This document shows positions 33,201-44,200 of a stretch of 64,000 nt of DNA, one piece after another. The DNA is from Hymenolepis diminuta. Its lineage: Eukaryota > Platyhelminthes > Cestoda > Cyclophyllidea > Hymenolepididae. The notes below the pieces were generated by a model, which did no database searches, was not told the origin of the DNA, and saw only the letters and a list, made by a program, of their open reading frames with translations. The first letter of the stretch is position 1; each line of letters opens with the position of its first letter. Position numbers and translations under genes: made by a program. Location: contig CAADRB010000041.1 in NCBI GenBank assembly GCA_900708905.1, positions 1,188,209-1,252,208 on the forward strand, read 5' to 3'.

Positions 33201-36200
33201 TCGCTCAATCATAAAGTCGTTTTTGTTATCCTTTGCGAATTTTCCCTATTTAATTGTTGAACTACTACGCGAAATTACTACAATAAGGAATAATTAGTTA
33301 ATGCCCCAGTTTTCTCAGGTCTCTAAACCCTGAACAGCATACTTATTTTTTCTTGATGGTGTTCGGGAAATGGTGAATTATCGCCTACGATTTTTTAAAG
33401 CTGTAAGTATACGATTGCACTGTAATTGAATTGCCCAAGAGCTGAGAATGATATTTTGAGTATGTGTTCCGTTCGTTATTCATATTTTTAAAACATCTTT
33501 GCCCTATGTTCGAAAATGGCGAACAAATATTTATTCCGAGTGTTTTCCGAACAGAGCAACTTCTGGATGCCATTTACACATATAAATGACCATTCTTTTC
33601 CTTCATAAATGATTAACGGCTTCCTAGATTTATTTTAAATACTTTCAAAGCAAACTTTTTAGATATGAAATTAATGCACAAAGTGAATTTAATTCATGAA
33701 TTTGTTTTGTTCTTCTTGTGCAGTATTCATCACCTAAAGTACAAATAACCAAAATAACTATATCAATTTATATATTCCTAAGTTTGAAATCTCTTTCTAC
33801 AATTTGGTAGGAAGTAGCGAAGCGCAATTGAAAATTCAAAATCACTTGTGTATTTTCTCGTTTTCGGTATCTGTTCTCACAACCCGAAATCATTAAGACC
33901 CTAGAGGTCTTTTGGAGTGTAGTTGGGAACCTATTGTGCAGGAACTTCTGTTTTATTCTGAGTATTCGAGATGCCCTTGATTATAATGTAACGTTTTGGA
34001 TACTGCGTGCATAATCTCAGAAGATCCCAAAGAGAACGCGGCTTTACTAGATCACATAGTTTTATATTGTGCGAAGCGTCAACTGTTGATGTAGATAAAA
34101 TGAATGCAATTAACGCGTCAGGTGGCAGTATTTTAAAGAGGAGTTTATCGTGTGTCCAGACACTGAGATTCTGGATAACACGGACAAACTTCAAGCACTT
34201 TCAGGCTTTAAGACACTTAAAATCTCTCCCTCTCCCATTACGATTGAATCTTTAACTATTTTGTTAGATACAGTAGTTGGAATGATTGGTTCCCCTTTAT
34301 AGTACAAATTATTCAGGTAATGATTCCATTCACCATTTTCATTTCTTTATTTCAGAAATCAAAAGGCAAAGGAGTTGGAGCCAATGTCAAGAAATTTTAG
34401 GTAAGTATTTGTACAAATTTTGTACTTAATTAAAAAGAATTTTAAGTTGAAAGTAGATCTTGTGTGCGTGCGATTGTTTAAATTCTTAGCTAAGGGAAAG
34501 AGTACACACGTGTTGTTATGGCGCTAAAGTGAGTACAGGCGCTAAAAGTTAGGAGGGGACAGTGATCACTTCATTTAATTCTTAATTAGTCATAGTAGTG
34601 CATTCTAGTAGGTGAGCCGGCTGTTCACACGTTCATTTTGTCACGCGATACGACCGAATCGCCTTAATTTATGCGCTAATTGACTGTTTGGTGGTCTAGT
34701 ATATCATTAATGTGAAGCGCCAGCACTGAATGTCAACACTGAATCACTAATGAGTAATTGAACATTTGAATACAAATAATAGATGGGAGCTGGTGGCGCA
34801 ATGGTTAGCGTGCTCGTCTGCCAATTTAGAGGTCACGGGTTTGATGCCGATCAGTGCATCTTCGGTGGGCGGAACGGTCAGCCACTGGTTAAATGTGGCC
34901 CATAAGGAGGGTAGCAAAATTCGTGTCTCTCACCAGGGGAACACTACGATATTACTCCTCTACCAAGATGAATGTTGGGAAGCGCTTTCCCGAATAGGCT
35001 TGGGAATTTTTTTTGTTATTAGGGCTATTGGATGCGTATTAGGTTCTACACACAAAGGCCCTACAGAGAACACTCACTGACTAGATTACATCTCTTGTAT
35101 TTTGTGTTGGTTGCAATTGTTTAGGTGGACAAAGATACACTTGATAACTTGGGAAAGTAAAGGTTATCAAGCTTCAAAGTAAGTCTATCAGACAGTGGGA
35201 TCTTGATAACACAAAGTAGTTGTCGAGACTTAGGAGTTGATTTATACACTGGATTGAAGTCTGTTGTAAACAGACCACGAAAACTGTGGTCTTCACTCCG
35301 TTTCGGATACATGTAGGTATATTATTGCTGGATGTAAGGGCTACTAGCAGTTTTAGAGCAGAACACCAAGAGCTGACCAAAATGTATTGAACAAACTACG
35401 ATGGAGGGTTCAAGAAGGTAAGAGAGAGATGAGGGACAGAGGAGATGAGAGGGAAGAGTAGGAGCCGGTAATTGACGCGCGCGGGCATGTGTATATGGTG
35501 TCTTTGTGTATGTGTAAAAGGGCTTAATATAGTGTCATGTAGGAGGAATAGTATGGACAAATGGAATGGTTCCGGACATCACTGCGGGAAAGCTGAACCC
35601 TGGAAATGCTCATTCAAGGATCATTTAATTGGCTTATTCCGATAGTTAAAGTGAACCACTTGAGCACACACGATGGTTGACTACAGGGTACTTGGGGTTA
35701 CAGTAGAGTAAAACACTTCAAGCGCCACTGTGCAGTAGAGATAATTAGGTCTCAGGGATTAATGATAACATAGATAACAATTTTAGGAACGCACAATATT
35801 CAAATATTCTCTATGAATCCACTAAATAAAATTCATCCCGAGGTCTATTTTTTCCCGATGAATTGTATTGATGAGTGTCATTTAACTTTCACATGCAAGT
35901 GTTGACTTATAGATATGAAAATAGAGAGACTGCCAAGTGATAACAATGAAAAACGTATACACAAAATAATCGTAATAAATTCAAGTCAAATGTTTTGGTT
36001 AGACCTATTAAAACCAATGAAAGTAAAAGTACTTCCTTATTAGTAAGTGCATTTCGTTTGGATTACTTGATAGATGCCATTTGGACTTGACTCACTTTGC
36101 AAATGCTCTCAAGCATGTGTCGAAGAGTCTGGGTCATTTTAACTGATGCTAGTTTTATAATACGTACATTTGAATAAAAATACGGGTAGAAAGAAGTTAT

Positions 36201-39162
36201 TTTAACAAATAGACATTCTTCATTTCATGGACTCTTGGAAAAATTTACTTCACCACGATCATACTTCTTAGTCCACCACTAAGTCATCAATTTTCAAAGT
36301 GGAGTCAGAAATGCGGGTTTATGAATTAACGATCAAATGAAATTGATTATGGCTTAGGGATCAGTAGTTTAGAAAAGCTGCCACTCTCCACAAAACTGAT
36401 AAAAGTGGGTACTTGGACTAAGAAAGAACAAAAAGACGCCAATCTTGTAGATGTTTAACTGGTAAAAGATGCATCTATTGAAAGAAATGCAAATGAACAA
36501 ATTAGGGAAGAGGTTGAAAATAAATTTACGGCAAGGTACCTGAAGCATTTTAGCGCTCATCAGAAGAGTAATAATGGCCACTTCCACGACTTTCCTCTGG
36601 GAAATATCCTATTATTCTCTCTTCCTCATTTACAGAAGAGGTCCTCATTTCGAGCTTTGATTAAAATTTACATAACATACGTAATCGACTGAAAATTTGG
36701 CTATCTGCTAAATGACTGATCGTTTCAATTCTTCAGATGTGGAAAGAGGGAGAGAAAAAAGCTTGAGTGATTTTTGTGCTTCATTCCCATCGATACAGAT
36801 TCGTAAACACGAATGACACTGTCAAAGACGAAAGCTGAAAAAATATGAGGTTGCTTATTCACTCTGAGTAGTAGGAAGAGAAAAATGCAAGTTTTTTGTT
36901 GTGCAAGTGAATACTCTCACGCTGACAGACTGTGTAACCAAAATATTTCAATTACAAAATTGAGAACACGAGGTCTTACACTCATGTCACTTCTTTTTTG
37001 GGAGTGTAATCAGATTTTCCTTTCAACTTGAAAGTTATTTACTCATTAAAAACTCACAGGGCTACTTTATGTTGAAATAAGATTGCAGGTTTAAGTAAAT
37101 GGCGATATTACATTATAATCGATTTTAGTCACTTTATGAACCCATTTATTGCCGTTATTATTAACAAAACCCATGGCAGAGCATGATGTGTTTTACTAAT
37201 TTAATCAGGGGAAAGCATCTAAACAGTTCAATAAGTGGTGAGGGAAGGGACAGGAGCGAGAAGAAGCGGTGAATAAAAGCAGAACGTCAGAAGGATCGTA
37301 CCGAATTTGACTTCTGGATTCTTCAAGTTGCTCACATTTCACTCCATGAATATATCTAACTTCTTCATGTCCTAATATTTTAAAGATCAAATTTCAGGTT
37401 CTGACTTCAAGATTTCTGAGTGAGTTCATACCCACAGTGTTCAGATTTTATCAGTCAGTATATTTTTTTACCCTTTCGTCTCTTCCTGCAGCTAAGAGCA
37501 GCTAGATGATACCTAGATATTTTAACATAGTGAAGCTCATTGATAACGCTTTTTCAATCAATACTTCCTCTAAATACTTCAAGGATTACGAATCGATTAA
37601 ATATAAGCTAATTGCTCAAATAATCATGAAAGACAAGATGGGGTTTTCATGGTTGCCAAACCGCGGATTGTGAAACAGCCGTGTTCTTTGGGATTTTGAT
37701 AGCAAAATATTTCTTCGTCACATTTATTCTTATGATACAAAATTTTTCCTTATTTCACATTTAGAGACAACGGTCTTACTAACATAATACTTCATTTGGC
37801 AATATGACAGTGACATCTGTAGCTACATAAGTACTTGCAAGTGATTAATTCCGCCATAAGAATGTTGACTGACCAAGTACCCTTGTTTATTTAATTTTTC
37901 AGACTTGGTGGGCGCCATATATCGGGCTCATTGGAAGTGCTCTCCATGAGCAGTGGAGGTGATGAATTTTCGCGCAGTCGAGCCTCCTCACCCACCGGTG
38001 AACACCGCTTACCCCCGTGTTTCTCCGCTGTAAGTACACACACTCACGGGGATACTCACCTTTCCATGTTTTTTGAGGGTGGATTGTCATAAGATGAAAG
38101 CCTCCCTTCCCTTCACTAGATAATCAGGTTTACTTTATTGCCATTATCCATCTACCTCATCCGGCATATCGTATCGTATCATGCCATATTACTATGGAAA
38201 TATGAATCCGCACAAATAGATCCCGTCAAAAATGCGACTAACACGGCCTTGAAGATATGAGAGCGGTGGAAAAGAAGAAAAAAAAATGAAGATTAGATTT
38301 CGTTTATACCTTATCGAGCATCTTACACAAAAAAATCTAAACTTTGTTTGGTGGAGTCAGAAGCTCTGAAATACAGCGTGGGTGTAGTAGAATCCTGATA
38401 ATAGTTATTGATTTTTATTTCATTAAGCCTGCACATAGAAAAACCAGGTGGGTTTATAGAAACTGGTGTTGTATCTTTATGAAGTTCTCACATAATTTTT
38501 TTCACCTAGTTTAAATACCATTTATTGTTGTCTGGCACAAATGCTAAAATACTGTTTGATATTAAAATATAGTTTACAAATAATTTTCAATGGTACACAG
38601 AAAGATGTTTTCGTTTTTAAGATCCCACCATTATATTTAGCTTTGTACAATCAGCTTATAAACTATTTATGTTGTTCAATGCAATGTTATTTGAATTTTA
38701 ATATCTGAAACTAATCTAAATATGTTTTTTGTAAATTTAGATTGGTTCAAACGTCCGCGATAGACGTTCCTTCAATAGCCTGGAAAAACGAAAACCGTCC
38801 CTCAAAGAGTCCATAAGAGGACACACCCTTATCTTGAGTAAGTTTCGTATATTTTGTGTATTTAAAAAAATAAGTACTTGGCTCAAGAGCTTGCTCTTCA
38901 TAAAATCAAATGTGAAAATAACATTGCGGTCAGTGATTATTTTATAACTTGTTTCAATGCGTTCTCTTCTGTAGAGTGCCATAGCAGCAGTTACAACGAT
39001 TTTCGAAGAGCCGCTGGATCACCTTCACCATCCCAAACCCATCAACATCTCTCAGCGTTCAAAAATAAGATAAAGAGTACTCTACATCGGCCTAGATCCG
39101 ATTCAACCCATCCCTCTCTCATGTTTTTTAATCACGAAGAGGAAGTTTATACTCGATTTTAA
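20935..39162 (+). CDS. RALGDS: RalGDS-family guanine-nucleotide exchange factor (13 coding exons, 907 aa)
   Basis: The exons are 20935-20958, 20989-21164, 21196-21255, 21304-22150, 23785-23888, 24403-24496, 24777-24875, 30849-31304, 32281-32687, 34356-34400, 37903-38029, 38741-38837 and 38975-39162. They total 2724 nt with all phases consistent. The protein has a REM region (about 15-125) and a CDC25 catalytic domain (about 226-770). Diagnostic RalGDS-type blocks are IAEQLTLYDAELF, ATIKQFN, FSAFTSVMTALQG.AI, TIPYLGIFLNDLAMLN, LINIRKHTREYKILSKLMQL and a WF...LSE end. It should exchange GDP for GTP on Ral. A ~205-residue insertion (500-705) splits the domain. No Ras-association domain follows; the tail (771-907) is Ser/basic-rich. 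The insertion and missing RA domain make it unlike human RalGDS/RGL. REM presence argues against RalGPS. Confidence 0.88.
21304..22150 (+). CDS. RALGDS: Ral GEF exon 4 (end of REM, start of CDC25)
   Basis: Residues 87-369. It opens with IIDHWLSNPFAESFFHPPDF, which matches the RalGDS REM segment containing WL..Y..DF..PPDF. A linker leads to LTPRHIAEQLTLYDAELF (226), the first CDC25 block. Then come LPAKSVDATIKQFNRIY, a ~65-residue spacer (284-350) and RAEILAKWIAVAA. The donor is GCAGCT|GTGAGT, phase 0. Confidence 0.9.
23785..23888 (+). CDS. RALGDS: Ral GEF exon 5
   Basis: The acceptor is TTATTTAG before GAA CTC, and the donor GAAAA|GTATGT. It encodes ELRDLRSFSAFTSVMTALQG and CAISGLYATWNIVEK, equivalent to the NFSS..AIVSALQS..I.RLKKTWEEV block of the RalGDS CDC25 domain, which contributes to the GTPase-binding face. 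Confidence 0.9.
24403..24496 (+). CDS. RALGDS: Ral GEF exon 6
   Basis: The acceptor is CAATTTTTTCAG and the donor GACCAT|GTAAGT. It encodes HYPEKNEMFHELSELL and LDDNRKYARELMDH, equivalent to FRVFQKLSEIF..ENNYSLSRELL in the family. Confidence 0.9.
24777..24875 (+). CDS. RALGDS: Ral GEF exon 7
   Basis: The acceptor is TCTCCTTTTAG before ATG TAT TCT, and the donor TCAACT|GTAAGT; 99 nt, phase 0 at both ends, 33 residues. It is a basic linker containing SSIFRRKLGYENS that fills the variable stretch between the REL and PYLG blocks of the catalytic domain. Its phase-0 borders would allow exon skipping. Confidence 0.75.
26195..26400. repeat. Dispersed repeat G, copy 2
   Basis: Aligns in order with 800-1010, from AAATATTTT...CGAAAT through TTCTTCCCATT and AATAATGCTTATC to GTTTTCACTATATAGCAACG and TTTTCCTTCTTCC. 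Confidence 0.55.
28829..29180 (+). repeat. Dispersed repeat D, copy 2
   Basis: Shares CTGTTAACAGTAACGTTCAA, GGGAGGGATCGACAATATGT, TTTGGATTCGGGTTGTACAA, the CACTGGGTTACTAAGCAAGT block, and AGCAGAGTTCACTAGAGC with the copies at 6.03, 53.24 and 61.65 kb. Confidence 0.65.
29790..29930 (+). repeat. Dispersed repeat H, copy 4
   Basis: CTTCTCTTAATATAAGAATCC, CCCATCCTGCTTCTGGTT and GTTGGAAGAGCGATATCCTA align in order with the copies at 15.7-17.8 kb. Confidence 0.45.
30849..31304 (+). CDS. RALGDS: Ral GEF exon 8 (PYLG block and start of insertion)
   Basis: The acceptor is GTTACAG before CAT GAA, and the donor GAAT|GTAAGT; 456 nt, phase 0. It begins with SVGTIPYLGIFLNDLAMLNE, a hallmark of CDC25 domains. 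After residue 499 the sequence becomes low-complexity and basic (KPKPPELRRP, NGRQNGHIQSAKAERRQRSH, PEPKRPPRRKRM), with no counterpart in RalGDS, where LINF follows almost at once. Confidence 0.88.
31305..32280 (+). other. Ral GEF intron 8 (976 nt)
   Basis: It lies inside the catalytic-domain insertion. Acceptor CCTTTATCAAG. No other content recognised. Confidence 0.65.
32281..32687 (+). CDS. RALGDS: Ral GEF exon 9 (rest of insertion and last CDC25 helices)
   Basis: Phase 0 entry (GAG TGT GAT), donor GGAGC|GTAAGT. About 85 residues of Ser/Pro/basic insertion end in MILDDDDLINIRKHTREYKI, and the catalytic domain resumes with LSKLMQLQATATRYKI and AFRKWFDGVVLLSENG. These match LINFEKRRKEFEVIAQIKLL and GAWFRAVERLSE of RalGDS. 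Confidence 0.9.
32688..34355 (+). other. Ral GEF intron 9 (1668 nt)
   Basis: Contains repeat F copy 1 at its right end. Otherwise AT-rich with nothing recognised. Confidence 0.6.
33960..34260 (+). repeat. Dispersed repeat F, copy 1
   Basis: CAGAAGATCCCAAAGAGAACG, TAGTTTTATATTGTG, GGAGTTTATCGTGTGTCCAGA and CACTGAGATTCTGGATAACAC match in order with the copies at 54.2, 55.15 and 61.1 kb. Open frames on both strands are not shared by the other copies. Confidence 0.6.
34356..34400 (+). CDS. RALGDS: Ral GEF exon 10 (45 nt, end of catalytic domain)
   Basis: The acceptor is TTCTTTATTTCAG and the donor TTTTAG|GTAAGT. It encodes NQKAKELEPMSRNF. The ELEP matches the CELEPP end of the RalGDS catalytic domain, which supports this very short exon. 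Confidence 0.8.
   Translation, partial: KSKGKGVGANVKKF
34401..37902 (+). other. Ral GEF intron 10 (3502 nt)
   Basis: Contains the best tRNA-like SINE copy (34.78 kb) and a short purine- and CG-rich stretch at 35400-35530 (GACGCGCGCGGGCATG). Nothing else recognised. Confidence 0.6.
34780..35045 (+). repeat. tRNA-derived SINE, copy 4 (best preserved head)
   Basis: The head has polymerase III promoter-like boxes: GTGGCGCAATGGTTAGCGTG (box A) and GGTCACGGGTTTGATGCC (box B). The tRNA-unrelated body has GTCAGCCACTGGTTAAATGT, GTCTCTCACCAGGGGAACAC and a GTTGGGAAGCGCTTTCC tail. It ends near a T run and AATAGGCTTGGGA. A true tRNA gene is unlikely because the anticodon arm and acceptor stem do not pair cleanly and related copies are dispersed. 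Confidence 0.78.
37903..38029 (+). CDS. RALGDS: Ral GEF exon 11
   Basis: The acceptor is TTTAATTTTTCAG and the donor TCCGCT|GTAAGT. It encodes a Ser-rich tail segment RLGGRHISGSLEVLSMSSGG then DEFSRSRASSPTGEHRLPP; no domain seen. Confidence 0.85.
38030..38740 (+). other. Ral GEF intron 11 (711 nt)
   Basis: Nothing recognised in it; acceptor TTTTTTGTAAATTTAG. Confidence 0.65.
38741..39162 (+). CDS. RALGDS: Ral GEF exons 12-13 (C-terminus)
   Basis: Exon 12 is 38741-38837, then a 137-nt intron (acceptor TTCTCTTCTGTAG), then exon 13, 38975-39162, ending TAA. The encoded tail is basic and Ser-rich (IGSNVRDRRSFNSLEKRKPS; FKNKIKSTLHRPRSDSTHPS) and ends EEEVYTRF. There is no Ras-association or PH fold signature. 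Further alternative 3' exons before 41.1 kb cannot be excluded. Confidence 0.82.
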
Positions 39163-41107
39163 TTGAAACTATTATGCCCACCATCTCGCCCCACCACCGC
39201 ACGTATGCAGAATTGTATTTTTGTAAAAAATTATAACGTGAATTGAGATTTATATTCATTGTACAGCACAACCATACGGGAAATTCATTTGATTTACTTC
39301 GTTGATTTATATAATGTTTGTACATAGCTGGATAATACAATTAAATTTTTTTGAAGCGTATTGCAAGTTAAATTTTTCCAAATCGCAAAAAAATGAGACT
39401 TATGGTGGAGTTTTCTGCCTGTGAACGATGACTTATGTGGTAAAAATTCCAAATACAAAGAAAATATGAAAAATAACAGGAAAAAATGCGTTCACTATTT
39501 CATTCCAAAGTGCCAGAGGACTAAATAGTTAACTATATGATTATGTATACTAGTTAATTATAATTATTTGGTAAAATAATATGCCAAAAATATCGGTTAA
39601 GCTCGATACCAACTTTTTTAATTTAAGTGAAATACTTCTCGAAAAATTGTCGATGAGGACACATTTTGTGATTAATTCTCATGCATTTTTAACAAATAAA
39701 TGAAAATATTTCTTGGTAAAATGTAATGTATTATAAAAATATGTTAACTGAATCAGACTCGTAAGGTAAAAATTCACTTGCTAATTGCAATTCCATTTTT
39801 TTGTTCCACTGCCAATATGTGAAAAGAATATTGGTATAAATAACCAGGTATTGACTGGCAAAAATTATTAGACCTGCTGAATGGATCGTTACTTTCTGTT
39901 CAACGTACATTTAATTCTAAAGTAAATGATTAACTGTGATAGATACCTGTAAATTTTCAAATTCACGAAATTTGGCTGAATTCTTTAATTAATTACAGTA
40001 ATCATAATACAGGATATCCTGCAATATTGAAAATTTGGGGACCAATGGAAATATTTCGTCGAAATTTGTTGTATAAATTATTTTTTGCGTTTAGAAAAAT
40101 GTGATCTTAATAGTATAAATCCCCAATTTTCTTTCTCGTTTACAAGTTCGAGTTTATTATATCGTAACACCGCGACAGGATCTAAATTTTTGAAGTTCTA
40201 TTTAGTAAAGTTAAGAATAATTTGATTTGCAATTCAATGACTATCTAAACCCTATGGCACTTGTTTCAATATCTCGATAACCATATGATTCATTAAATAG
40301 TAAATAAAATAAGAAGAAACTGATTTATTTGTAATTGCAATACAAGTTAAGGATCATCACAGGCATGAATATTAATAAGAAACAATAGTGGAGACTTTCC
40401 ATATGTCCGATTAATTGATTGTCTTAAATGAGGACATAATGACGAATTACGGTCCCTTTTAGTAAGAAATGTTATTCAATTTTAATTGCAAATTAATTCT
40501 TAATAAAAAGCTATGTCTTAACCATAGGCTTTATTCGATAGGGAAATATTAAAATGATAAGCATGAAAAATAAAAGATGAATATATAACCTTTAGTTAAT
40601 TAAGTAAACTGACTGATTGAGCGCAACATACATAAAATCAATAGGTTCGTAGGATCGAGGGGTGACCGTGTCTTTATAATATGTGTACATAAATTCATTA
40701 ATTTTTATTATTTCGATAAATAAAACTCATTAATGCCCTTTAATTATTTTTATAACTGCATATTTGTCTTCAAGTTATTTTGTTTTGCACAATTGGTATG
40801 GGAAATGATAATATTTTGGCTTTATTTGAAGCATTTAATGTTTAATCAATGATGGAAATTGTGTCTATGGGCGTTTTCTATAAATCTACATGAGTTTATT
40901 CTACAATTTTGATTTTCATGGTATTATTAATCTGCCAGTATACTATTTTTATCATTTAGATTTTAATTACTTTTCAATATAACGTTTTATTCACTTAAAA
41001 TTTACTTCGTTTGGTGCGTTTTATTTTTACAAAGGAATAAACAAATTTTGTTTTGGACCGTAGTTTCTAAACTGTCCATTTATGTTCAATGCTCAACAAA
41101 TTAAATC
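39163..41107. other. Intergenic region between Ral GEF and Sos
   Basis: 1.9 kb of AT-rich sequence. AATAAA at 39695-39700 is a possible polyadenylation signal for the Ral GEF; several later AATAAA-like strings exist, so it is not decisive. The right part should hold the Sos promoter; no element was assigned. Confidence 0.45.
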
Positions 41108-41273
41108 ATGACATCGTCAATTGCAAGGCATACTTCGACGATATCGCTTATTTCGACGGTCTCTCTACCCAGAGAAGGAAGCATTCTCCTTCAAGCCCTC
41201 AGTCGATACCGTGATCACATAGAGGCTGCTTGTGATAAAATTCTTGAGAGATGCTGTGTTGAAAGCAAATCCG
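41108..41273 (+). CDS. Sos: Sos exon 1 (start)
   Basis: The ATG at 41108 opens 55 residues including SILLQALSRYRDHIEAACDK, a helix-rich start to the first histone fold. The donor is AAATCCG|GTAGGT (phase 1), which fits exon 2. The start is inferred as the first ATG of this frame; an upstream exon is not excluded. Confidence 0.72.
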
Positions 41274-44200
41274 GTAGGTTCTAACTTTTAAACCATAGGA
41301 TTTATTTTATGGTAAATCCATTATTATAATTTCATTTATTTGTTTATTCTAATCATCTAAAGTTATTTTGTGGAGAGGTGATTATTTAGAATTAGGAAGT
41401 TTGCTTTGGCATGTGCTTAATGTGTTAATACTTTCCCTATATTCGTTGAAATTTAGCACAGCGTTCAAATGGACGTTAATAAAATTTGATTTACATTAAT
41501 GAACTTTAATTCATCCTTTGGAAGTATCGGTGATCGACAACTGAAACCCCTGGAATTGTAAAATGCCTGAGAAAGCTTTAGACAACAAACTTCGACTTCA
41601 ATATATTTTTCTGATATTATAAAATTTCTTCACTCCTTTGATTTCAGAGTTAAAATTTTGACTTTTCGCACTTTAGAGTAAATTTGGGAGTTCCAGAAAC
41701 GGGAAAGTCATCTGGGCTTCAGCTCCAAAAAACAAATTTCAGTTTTTTTGAACGTAGAGAATTGGGTGTAAAATCGCCACTTTACAATTATGTTTTGAAG
41801 GCGCGTGAAGACCTATTTGATATGTCTCTAAGATAAATTAATTGTTATTATTTTAAATAGAATCCATAGCATTGCTAATCATAAACCTTTATTCCACCGT
41901 TATATTATCGGCTCGATTAAATCTTGTATTGTGAATGAACTTATCTCTCGCTCTCTTTATTAGACGGTAGAATGGTTGCTCATTCAGTCCTTTCGCTTTT
42001 TAAGATTTCTTAGTTGCTACATTCTCCCAAGTAAATTTGGAAATTCGACGCAATCATTGGAACTAAATAAATTGCGACAGAATTATTTTTGTAGATTAAT
42101 AGTTCAGGTAGATGTTAAGTTTCTGAAATTATAAAATCTTCGGGGTTGTATCGAATTGTGTTCCAAAATACCGAAAGTATATTGATTGGTTTGGGCCGTT
42201 TGCCTTCGGGATTTCTACATTTGCTGATAGTATAGTGTACTTCCCTTGAGTTTTGAAAGTTCATTGACGCGAATGTAGTAATCGACTAAAATCCCAATTG
42301 TGACATAACTTTCCACGTTTTATTTCGGGATTGAAGATGCTCGTGTAACGTGATAAGTGGGCGAGTGATTCCCGGCAAATCACGTAATATTATCAATTGC
42401 TTCAAGACCGAAGAATTGCAGAAATCATTTACATTTGGATGTTAATCCTCCCCCNNNNNNNNNNNNNNNNCTCACTCATTCGTAGAATTTTAGATAAAAA
42501 TACATTAACTCCCTATTCCTCGACATTCCTATATTTTTTAGGCCCCTAGATTGGATTCCACTCATGGTACTGGATCTAATTAAATATAGGGAGTGATGGA
42601 ATGTAATATGAAAAAAATTTAAGATTTCAGTTTCGGAATGCAAACTGGTTATTTTTTCATCCTTCCTTATTTAGTTTGTAAATTAGAGAAAAAATCGTTT
42701 GATGTAGGACATATAACAGACGACATTCATTATAGCTGATACATTTTTATCTTTATAAAAGATCCAATTTATTGAGAACGGGTATTTCTTAAGCCTATAG
42801 AAAGTCGGTTAATAGTTAATGTATACATCCAACTTTTGTGTTACCTTAATTTTCTACCAATTTTTTTCTAAGCATCTTGATATATTAATAGACTTGTGCA
42901 AAATCATTTGATTTGAATCCGAAGCCCGTTTGCTATCAGGAAAAAGGGATCAGATAGAACATTCTCACTTAGTTTTTCCTCTTCCAAGATAAAAGAAGAA
43001 AAAACCTTTTGATATCCTCTTTAAAAGACCAGTTTTCTTTTTGCTATGGTAATAGCCGATTCCTGCAAACTCAACAAACACTTGAGGTAATTGTGCGTAG
43101 AGATTTCCCACTTCTAATGAGAAAACCTGCTGCATTCATCTGCATTGCACTTGATATTTGGGCACCCAAGTCAGGTTATTTAATTGAATGAATAAGCTGC
43201 ACAAATTAAAAGAACATGACATGCAGAATAAGTGGCTAAGTCCCCAATGACTTTGAGTTTCTCTTCCGAATCCAATTATTTTAGTAAACATCATTTGTAA
43301 TTGTCATTGATAGGAACATACGATTTATCAATTTCTGATCACTATTTATTTAAAGGAATAGCACTCGAGTCCGTTTAGGGAACACAGTGTGTACCACAAA
43401 CACCTATTTCTTTTGCATAGCTTAATGCTTGTTTGCTGATGTTAACTAAGTTTTGTAGAATTCCTAATTCAGCAGTACTTTACATCTAAAACTATGAAAT
43501 TAATTACCTAGAGAGCTGAATGTAGGTATTTCCCAGTCCATTCGTTCGATTCTCTTTCAATTGTTTGACATCTGTGTGGAGATTGAACACTCCTTTCTAT
43601 AGATAGACATTAGCCGCATATTTAATTCCATCTTAATGGGTCTATGAAGATTAATCCATTTGATTCTCAATTCTATTTCTGCGCACTTAGTCATCTGATA
43701 TTTATAAACCGAGGCTGCTCTAATAGAAGTTTCTAGTTAGAGAAGTTCTTTTTTTTCGAGGTGAACGTTTGCAAATTTGGAAATTAAATCATAAGAAGAC
43801 CAATTTCATTTTTTTAGTGACTATGACTCCCATAAAATTTGCAACGGAGCCCTATTAAAGTACATTTACATGTACGTCAACTTTCCGGGGTGGGTGGGGT
43901 TGAGAATCATCCCATTTGACCCTATAATTTTTTGTATGAACCTTAAATACTTTACTACTGCTATTAATTACATTGGAATTCTCCACCCAGTAAGTTAAAA
44001 TTAGCTAGTTGGTCTTCTCTGTGGGTGCTTCAGATGTCAGTTCTTTATGCTCAACATAGTTACCCCCTTCCTCCTTATAATCCCATTAAGTCTCAGTATA
44101 CATACATAGCCATTTATCATCTTTCCGTCGTTTAGTCCTTCACTTGTTAGATGAGCATAAGTAGCTTGGTACAAGTTAGTACCTTGATATTCTTCATTCA

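Noticed and set aside
34780..34850. Possible tRNA gene
   Set aside because: Box A and box B are present but the acceptor and anticodon stems do not pair well, and the sequence is the head of a dispersed SINE.
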